Shown here piece after piece: positions 52,397 to 64,000 of a DNA stretch of 64,000 nt. Under the pieces are notes generated by a model. That model did no database searches. It was given only the letters and a program-made list of their open reading frames with translations, and was not told the origin of the DNA. The translations under genes and the position numbers were made by a program. The stretch spans positions 8,158,001-8,222,000 of the forward strand of contig NZ_CP114040.1 of the NCBI RefSeq assembly GCF_026965555.1, written 5' to 3'. Source of the stretch: Nannocystis punicea (GTDB taxonomy: Bacteria > Myxococcota_A > Polyangia > Nannocystales > Nannocystaceae). Within the stretch, counting starts at the first letter, position 1. Each line of letters opens with the position of its first letter.

Positions 52397-54142
52397 TCAC
52401 TCCCCGACCGGCGGCAGGAACAGCGCCAGCCCCACGCTGTGCTCCGGGGCGGACACCTGCACCGCGGCGCCGGGCTCGTCGACCTCGACCTGCAGCAGGC
52501 GCTGCACGGTCGCGTCGTCGACGGCCTTCCGCGCGTTGTAGAACACGCGGCGACCGTCGTGGCTGAACGCCAGGCGGGCCACGCCCTCTCCGGCCTTCAG
52601 CGGCGCGTTCAGCTTGACCGGCGCGGCGGGAGCGGAGGCGTCGACGAAGAACAGATCGTGCTCGCCGGCGAGCTCGGACGCGGAGGCGAAGATCACCTGC
52701 GAACCCTCGGGGCCGAGCACGACCTCGAGGATCGTGCCGATGTTGCTCGTCTCGGCCAGCAACACGCGATCGCCCGGCGACTCGAGCGGGACCTTCCAGA
52801 GCTGGTGCCCGGTCTCGAGGTCCGGCCAGCCGGTGTAGAGGACGAACGACGGGTCGGGGCCGACCAGCACGCGGTCGACCGTCCCGTTGGTGGTGATCGG
52901 CGCGCTCAGCCGCACCGGCGGCGCCGGCGTCGGCCCGCTCAGGTCGGAGGCGAACAGCGCCCACGCGTCCTCGACGACGCCGCCGTTGGCCCGGTAGAGC
53001 GCGAAGCGGCCGTCGGCCGACCACTCGAAGACCCGATCCGACACGCGCCCCGGTTCGTCGTGGATCGGCGCGCTCGGGCCCACCTTGGTCCCGTCGATCA
53101 CGAACACCGCCAGGTCGCCGCTCGAAGCGGAGCCCTCGCTGCTCCACCACAGCACCGCCGACTCGTCGGCGCGAAATTCGAACCGCCCTTCGTTCGGCAC
53201 CACCGTCTTCGGGTCGCCCGGCGGATCGCTCGTGATGTCGACCGCGCGCACTCCCTGGCGGTCGGGCGTTGGACCGAACGTGTAATAAAGCGTGGCGCCG
53301 TCCTGGCTGAACCACGCGACCTCGGTGTCGTCGACCGGCGGCAGATCGCCCGACACCGCCACCGCCACGCCCGCGTCGCCCGGCGCAGTCCCTCCGAGGA
53401 ACACTTGATTGAGGCCGTCGCCGTCGGGATCGCCGAAGTACGTCACGCGCGTGTCGTCGGGCGAGAACTCGAAGGAGCGCCGGTGGGTCCCGCCGGGCTG
53501 CAGCGGCACGCCCCAGCTCTCCGGCACGCACGTCCCGTCGGGCTCGATCGTACACACGTGGAACTGGAACCCGCCCCCCGGATCCGCGGCCCGCAGCGCC
53601 AGCTTGCTCTCGTCGTGCGAGAACAGGATCGTCCCCAGCTCGTCCACGCCCTGCGGGAGCTCGACGCGCTTCGGCACCCCCGGCATCGGCCCCGACATGT
53701 CGACGAGCCACGCCTCGCGGCCCAGCGTCTCGTGGAATCGATTGTATTGCAGCCAGCGCCCGGACGGCGAGAACTGGAACACCGTGGTGACCAGCCAGCC
53801 CTCCTCGTTCGGCTCGTGAATGCGGACGGGGGCCCCCGGCGTTTCGCCGGTACAGTCGACGAAGTAGAGCTCGCGCGCCGGCGCCAGGGTCGAGTACACC
53901 ACGCGCGTCCCGGGGAGCGCCGGCTCGCCGGTGGTGCTGTCGGTGGTACTGCCGGTGGGCTCCCCGGTGGTCATCGACTCGCCGGAGGTCGGCACAGTCT
54001 CGGTGATCGTGCCGGGCGCTGGCCCGGTCGTCTCCGACCCGGTCGACGTCGGGTCTGTAGTCGCGGTGTCGGTGGTATCGCCGGTGCCGCCCGGGCACGC
54101 AGTCAGACAACTAACGATGATAAGAATCCCGCTTGTTCGCAT
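52397..54142 (-). CDS. beta-propeller lipoprotein (PD40/TolB-like), paralogue A
   Basis: 581 residues. Lipobox LTAC (Cys16), then about 60 residues of Thr/Ser/Gly/Glu linker. The rest is a series of PD40-like blades with recurring S-x-D-x-R/S phrases: FSPSGRWLQYNRF, FSHDESKLALRA, FSPDDTRVTYFGDPDGDGLN, FSQDGATLYYTFG, WSADGRFALYRANG, GPEGSQVIFAS and FSHDGRRVFYNAR. As in TolB this suits a six- to eight-bladed propeller binding peptides or sugars. No catalytic motif is seen. GAGG lies upstream of ATG 54142. It is a tandem paralogue of the gene at 54405-56168, downstream of it on the same strand. Confidence 0.85.
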   Translation of the reverse strand: MRTSGILIIVSCLTACPGGTGDTTDTATTDPTSTGSETTGPAPGTITETVPTSGESMTTGEPTGSTTDSTTGEPALPGTRVVYSTLAPARELYFVDCTGETPGAPVRIHEPNEEGWLVTTVFQFSPSGRWLQYNRFHETLGREAWLVDMSGPMPGVPKRVELPQGVDELGTILFSHDESKLALRAADPGGGFQFHVCTIEPDGTCVPESWGVPLQPGGTHRRSFEFSPDDTRVTYFGDPDGDGLNQVFLGGTAPGDAGVAVAVSGDLPPVDDTEVAWFSQDGATLYYTFGPTPDRQGVRAVDITSDPPGDPKTVVPNEGRFEFRADESAVLWWSSEGSASSGDLAVFVIDGTKVGPSAPIHDEPGRVSDRVFEWSADGRFALYRANGGVVEDAWALFASDLSGPTPAPPVRLSAPITTNGTVDRVLVGPDPSFVLYTGWPDLETGHQLWKVPLESPGDRVLLAETSNIGTILEVVLGPEGSQVIFASASELAGEHDLFFVDASAPAAPVKLNAPLKAGEGVARLAFSHDGRRVFYNARKAVDDATVQRLLQVEVDEPGAAVQVSAPEHSVGLALFLPPVGE

Positions 54143-54404
54143 GGCCTCAACCTAGCCCGACCTGCAGGACGAGGCACCCGTCCCGGAGGCCGGGTCCGAA
54201 CGAGGTCTCCAGGAGCGCCCGCGGCGGGCACCGGGCGCCCCTCGGGTCCGTTCGAGGTCCGAAGAAGTCACCCGGCCGATCTGCTGCGAGCGACGACATG
54301 CCCTCCGGGACACCTCCGGCGCGCCCGGTCAAAGTGTCTCTCGAGACATGACTCAAGAGACATCTTAGAATGGAGCGACTCTCACGGCGCCGCTCCGCAG
54401 ACCT
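54143..54404. other. spacer between tandem propeller genes with TGTCTC-TC-GAGACA hairpin
   Basis: 262 nt. A perfect 6-bp-arm hairpin at 54335-54348 and a following AGAGACAT half-site lie 57-70 nt after the stop of the upstream paralogue, so they could terminate it. The promoter of paralogue A should also be here. Confidence 0.45.
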
Positions 54405-56168
54405 TCACTCGCCGCTCGGCGGCAGGATCCACGCCGACGCCACGTCGTGAGTCGGGTCGGACACCTGCGTCGCCTGGCCGGGCGCGTCGACATCCACCTG
54501 CAGCACGCGGGTCTCGATCAGGTCGCCGGTCGTGCGCTGCGCGCGGTAGAACACGCGACCGCCGTCCTGGCTGAAGCTCGGGGCCCGCACGTCCTCGCCG
54601 GCCTCCAGCGGCGCGTTGAGCTTGACCGGCGGACCAGGGTCCTCGAGGTCGACGTGGAACAGCTCGAGCGGGGCCTTGAACTCCTGCGCGGCCATGAAGA
54701 ACATCTGCGACCCGTCCGGGGCGATCTCCGTGGTGAACAGAGAGCCGCCCGGGGGCAGCTGGACCAGCTGCACCCGGTCGGCCGGCGACTCGAACGGGAC
54801 CATCCACAGCTGGTCGCCGGTCTCGAGGTCCGGCCGGCCGCTGTACACCGCGAACGACGGGTCCGGGCCGCCGAACACGTCGGCGACCGTCCCGTTGGTG
54901 GTGATCGGCGCGCTCAGCCGCACCGGCGGCGTCGGCGTCGGCCCGCTGACGTCGGCGGCGAACAGCGCGAACGCTTGCTTCACGTCGTCCCCGTTGGCGC
55001 GATAGAACACGAAGCGGCCGTCGGCCGACCATCCGAAGCCTCCGTCCGCCACATGGCCGGGTTCGTCGTGGAGCGGCACGCTCGGGCCCACCTTCGCCCC
55101 GTCGAGGCTGAACAGCGACAGGTCGCCGTCGCCGTCCAGCTCCGGGTCGACCTGCCACAGCACCGCGCCGTCGTCGGCGCGGACCGTGAAGCGCCCGTCG
55201 ATCGGCACCACGGTCTTCGGCGCCGCCGGCGGATCGCCGCTGATGTCGACCGCGCGCACGCCCCGGAGGGACTGCTCGGGCCCGAACTTGAAGTAGAGCG
55301 TCTCGCCGTCCTGGCTGAACCATCCCAGCTCGGTATCGCTGCCGTCCAGCGGCGCGTCGCCCGACACCGGCACCGCGGCCCCGGCGTCGCCGGGCCCTGC
55401 TCCGCCGAGGAACAGCTGGTGGACGCCGTCGCCGTCGGGATCGCCGGCGTACGCGACGCGGGTGTCGTCGGGCGAGAACTCGAAGAAGAAGCCCTGCGTG
55501 CCGCCCCGCTGCGCGGGAAGTCCCCAGCTCTCGGGCACACAGCCGCCGTCGGCGGCGATCGTACACAGGTAGTACTGAAAGTCGCCGCCCGGCTCCGCGA
55601 GGTGGAAGGCCAGCCGCGTATCGTCGTGCGAGAACCGCCAGGGATGGACGTCCACCGACAGCTCGGGCGGCAGCTCGACCTGCTTCGGCGTCCCCGGCAA
55701 CGGCCCCGACATGTCGACCAGCCACACCTGCTGTCCCAGCGTCGGGTGCGCCAGAGTGTAGTGCATCCATCGCCCCGACTGCGACAGCCCGATCGACGAC
55801 GCGACCGCCCAGCCGTCGGCCAGCGGCTCGTGGATCCGTATCGCCGGACCCGGCGCCGCGCCGGTGCAATCGACGAAGAACAGCTCATCTGTCCCTTTGC
55901 CGTCCGGCTTCGTCGTCATGTACACCACGCGCGCGCCGGACGGAGCCGGTCCGCCGGTGGTCTCGCCGGTCTCGCCGGTGGTCCCGCTCGTCGTCGTCGC
56001 CTCGCCGGTGGTCGGCGTCGATTCGGTGGTCGTGCCCGTCGGGGAATGCGTCGTCTCCGACCCCGTCGTCGTCGGCTCCGTCGTCGCCGCGGTATCGGTG
56101 GATTCTCCCGTTTGCCCGGGACACGCCGTCGCGCAGCCCAGGACGATCCAAGCCCAGAATTTTCGCAT
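54405..56168 (-). CDS. beta-propeller lipoprotein (PD40/TolB-like), paralogue B
   Basis: 587 residues. Lipobox ATAC (Cys16), Thr/Glu/Gly linker, then the same blade series as its neighbour (LSQSGRWMHYTLA, FSHDDTRLAFHLA, FSPDDTRVAYAGDPDGDGVH, FSQDGETLYFKFG, WSADGRFVFYRANG, APDGSQMFFMA, FSQDGGRVFYRAQ). Long stretches are shared with paralogue A (for example PPVRLSAPITTNGTV and GPTP-PPVRLSAP), showing duplication followed by divergence. The linkers differ more than the blades. Surface-exposed binding protein by inference. Confidence 0.85.
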   Translation of the reverse strand: MRKFWAWIVLGCATACPGQTGESTDTAATTEPTTTGSETTHSPTGTTTESTPTTGEATTTSGTTGETGETTGGPAPSGARVVYMTTKPDGKGTDELFFVDCTGAAPGPAIRIHEPLADGWAVASSIGLSQSGRWMHYTLAHPTLGQQVWLVDMSGPLPGTPKQVELPPELSVDVHPWRFSHDDTRLAFHLAEPGGDFQYYLCTIAADGGCVPESWGLPAQRGGTQGFFFEFSPDDTRVAYAGDPDGDGVHQLFLGGAGPGDAGAAVPVSGDAPLDGSDTELGWFSQDGETLYFKFGPEQSLRGVRAVDISGDPPAAPKTVVPIDGRFTVRADDGAVLWQVDPELDGDGDLSLFSLDGAKVGPSVPLHDEPGHVADGGFGWSADGRFVFYRANGDDVKQAFALFAADVSGPTPTPPVRLSAPITTNGTVADVFGGPDPSFAVYSGRPDLETGDQLWMVPFESPADRVQLVQLPPGGSLFTTEIAPDGSQMFFMAAQEFKAPLELFHVDLEDPGPPVKLNAPLEAGEDVRAPSFSQDGGRVFYRAQRTTGDLIETRVLQVDVDAPGQATQVSDPTHDVASAWILPPSGE

Positions 56169-56605
56169 GTTCTCACGTTAGCTGGATCCGCGGCCGCACG
56201 CATGCACGTCATGCATGCGTTCGCCCGCGGTCTCCAGGCTGCAGCCCGCGTCGAGGGTGCGCTCCGAACGGGTCCGGAATAAGTCGCGCGAGCGAATGGT
56301 TGCCGCCGCGTCGCCGCGAGCTCAACCCCTCGCCGGGTCCGACGATCGAGCCCCATTCGCCCGGTCCGCCCCGTCGATTCGGACTCTCGAATCAATGTCT
56401 ATTCGAACATGTCCTTTTAGACATCCAATGATTCCCACCGCCGAGCCCGAGCGAAGCTTCGACATGCCCCTTGGGTCATGTCCTAAAAATCACGCCGAGC
56501 GACCCGTCGACGCGGGCGAACCCGCTCGTGCGGGCCCGCGATGGCGCGCCCGCGGTCCGAATGAGGGGCGTTGCCGGGCGGCGCGAACGGTTGTATCCGT
56601 AGCGG
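56169..56605. promoter_or_regulatory. divergent promoter region with GACATG/CATGTC inverted repeats
   Basis: 437 nt between the starts of the propeller gene (minus) and the FHA-sigma-54 activator gene (plus). ATGTCT (56395-56400) pairs with AGACAT (56419-56424) around ATTCGAACATGTCCTTTT. GACATGCCCC and TCATGTCCTA follow at 56461-56483. Unlike other members of this repeat family these are not between gene ends, so an operator role is possible here. No -24/-12 sigma-54 promoter was found. Confidence 0.45.
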
Positions 56606-62683
<6,078 letters not shown>

Positions 62684-62717
62684 ACGAGGGCCGCCCGGCG
62701 CTCCTCATAATGAACTC

Positions 62718-62731
62718 GAGGACATGTCCTC
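62718..62731. terminator. 14-bp perfect palindrome GAGGACATGTCCTC
   Basis: Lies 35 nt after the kinase stop and 118 nt before the stop of the convergent anchor-L gene, followed by a second ACATGTCC at 62736. The position fits termination; an exact palindrome without loop would also suit a dimeric DNA-binding protein. Same core as 52275-52299. Confidence 0.5.
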
Positions 62732-62848
62732 ATGAACATGTCCACATAATCATATGCGAAGCGAGCGACCGCGATCCCGGCCCCGAAAGCGCCGGCGCGC
62801 GCGACGGCCCGGGCCGCCGCGCGCGCGGTTCGTGTCCTCGTCAGAGAA

Positions 62849-64000
62849 TCACTGCGGCGGCATGACGCCGCAGTCGTCGACCTCGCTGGGGACGCAGCCT
62901 TCGCAGTCCCAGCGGAAGTTGTCGAGGAGGGCGGTGCTCGTGTAGTTCGAGTCGCCCATGTCGGTGATGAAGAAGCCGATCGTGATGTCGGCGCCCGGCT
63001 GGACGCCGCCCTTGGCGGTGAACCAGTCGGAGCAGGCGTGCTGCTCGAAGCCGGTGCCCTGCAGCTGCGGCTCGGCGTAGGTGTAGCCCGGGCCGAGGTA
63101 GTACGGATCGAGCGCGGTGATCGTCAGCGGCAGGCCCTTGGTCTGGTCGTTGGGATCGGGGATGAAGGTGACGTTGCCGGTGTACGGCTCGACCGGAGGC
63201 ATGGCGTTGGGGTCGGCCGGGGTCGGGTCCACCTGCCAGGCGACCAGCAGGTCGTTGAACGAGCTGTCGACGAACACCGGCCACTCGCCCGAGCAGAACA
63301 CGAAGTCGAAGGTGTAGCCGAAGGTGCCGGCCGGGACCTTGGTCTTGAACGTGAACCACAGCTGGTCGTCCGGGTCGCCGCTGGCGATGTCGAACCACTG
63401 GTGCTGCAGGGTGTCCGAGCAGTCGTTGACGCCGTCGCAGCCCTTGAACGGGGTGCCGCCGAGGCCGCCGTTGCTGCCGTTCTTGGCGACCATCGGCGCC
63501 GGCATCGTGTCCGGCAGGTCGGGGTTGGCGTTGTTGCCGACGAAGCCGGCCTGCGAGTTCGGCGGCTGGACGACCACGCCCTGGCCGTTCGGCGGCGTGA
63601 CCGTGCCGGTGCTGATGATCAGCATGGTGTCGCCTTCACGCGGGCTGTAGAGCAGCTTGTTCGGCGTGTTGGCGTCCATGTCGTGATCGTACGTGTAGGT
63701 GCCGAAGCCCTTGGCGATCTGCCACGACGCGTTGTCGACCGCGTTGAAGCTCCAGTCGGTGATCTGGATCGAGTTCGCGGGGTTGTCGTTGCAGATGCCG
63801 ATCGCCTTGTGCGCCTGGGTCTTGTCGGCCTTGTTGGCCAGGTCGAGCGCGTTGTCGCAGACGACGTACTCGGCCGGGGCGTTGCAGGACGCCGGGAAGA
63901 ACGGGGTGCAGTCGTTCTTGCAGAAGTCGCCGGGGCCGCCGTTGACCTCGTTGCCGTCGTCGCACTGCTCGCCCCGCTCCTCGATCCCGTTGCCGCACTC
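62849..64000 (-). CDS. choice-of-anchor-L secreted protein with myxobacterial Cys-rich repeat (partial, start beyond the window)
   Basis: The frame is open from the right edge to the stop at 62849, 383 residues visible. At the edge is a Myxococcus-type Cys-rich repeat (ECGNGIEERGEQCDDGNEVN and DFCKNDCT). The rest shows the choice-of-anchor-L pattern: ITDWSFNAVDNASWQIAKGF, QHQWFDIASGDPDDQLWFTF, TFGYTFDFVFCSGEWPVFVD, FNDLLVAWQVDP, CSDWFTAKGGVQPGADITIG and a C-terminal STALLDNFRWDCEGCVP. Such proteins are secreted, with an unknown anchoring or adhesive role. The N-terminal signal and any additional repeats are outside. An internal ATG at 63679 is not the start. Confidence 0.88.
   Translation of the reverse strand, partial: ECGNGIEERGEQCDDGNEVNGGPGDFCKNDCTPFFPASCNAPAEYVVCDNALDLANKADKTQAHKAIGICNDNPANSIQITDWSFNAVDNASWQIAKGFGTYTYDHDMDANTPNKLLYSPREGDTMLIISTGTVTPPNGQGVVVQPPNSQAGFVGNNANPDLPDTMPAPMVAKNGSNGGLGGTPFKGCDGVNDCSDTLQHQWFDIASGDPDDQLWFTFKTKVPAGTFGYTFDFVFCSGEWPVFVDSSFNDLLVAWQVDPTPADPNAMPPVEPYTGNVTFIPDPNDQTKGLPLTITALDPYYLGPGYTYAEPQLQGTGFEQHACSDWFTAKGGVQPGADITIGFFITDMGDSNYTSTALLDNFRWDCEGCVPSEVDDCGVMPPQ

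Overview
The window reads as chromosomal DNA of a large-genome, very GC-rich predatory/soil myxobacterium, most likely of the Nannocystineae type. This is inferred from gene content, not from a marker gene. The signs are eukaryote-like Ser/Thr kinases with FHA, STAND, WD40, GAF and STAS partners, sigma-54 enhancer-binding proteins, many lipoproteins whose lipobox is followed by a long Thr/Ser/Glu/Gly-rich linker, Cys-rich CGNG..E..EQCDDGN repeats and choice-of-anchor-L secreted proteins. No rRNA, tRNA, CRISPR array, phage or plasmid module was seen.

Layout. 0-5 kb: a lipoprotein, a membrane-anchored kinase with a broken catalytic loop, and a KgtP-type 2-oxoglutarate permease that may be acquired. 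5-11 kb: regulators (PspF-like sigma-54 activator, receiver-like protein, histidine kinase, response regulator, PAS protein, Fis-type HTH protein) plus a glutathione S-transferase. 11-16 kb: an orphan cobalamin-binding-like domain protein, a secreted alpha/beta-hydrolase lipoprotein, a GFA-family protein and a two-gene ferritin-like operon. 16.5-27 kb: a PLP aminotransferase, then a tight same-strand cluster GH2 - galT - galK - glycosyltransferase - glf - GH1 - galE. Together these genes could free galactose from glycosides, turn it into UDP-galactose by the Leloir route, and divert it to UDP-galactofuranose for glycan synthesis. 27-34 kb: a TPR lipoprotein and a 1678-residue pseudokinase-AAA-GAF-STAS signalling protein. 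34-39 kb: an orphan small protein behind a nested inverted repeat, a divergent LysR/alcohol dehydrogenase pair, and a DUF4403-like lipoprotein.

39-56 kb is an array of secreted or surface proteins: Cys-rich repeats, FG-GAP propeller, a PNGase F-like deglycosylase, an M19-like hydrolase, a tandemly duplicated Pro-rich membrane protein pair, a triple-repeat lipoprotein, and two tandem paralogous beta-propeller lipoproteins. A 5'-truncated group II intron with a decayed maturase gene interrupts this array at about 51.0-51.7 kb and has cut off the start of a secreted-protein gene. 56-64 kb holds an FHA-sigma-54 activator directly abutting a kinase-STAND-14xWD40 protein with an intact kinase core, which is probably a signalling pair, and a choice-of-anchor-L protein running off the right edge.

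Threads across the window. Three of the signalling proteins (two kinases and a PAS/HisKA-like protein) have lost catalytic residues. Short inverted repeats built on GGACATGTCC or GGACAGG/CCTGTCC cores recur in intergenic spaces. Secreted glycan-active or protein-active enzymes sit in the same neighbourhood as a cytoplasmic galactose/galactofuranose pathway. All identifications come from reading motifs and remembered family sequences; no database search was run.
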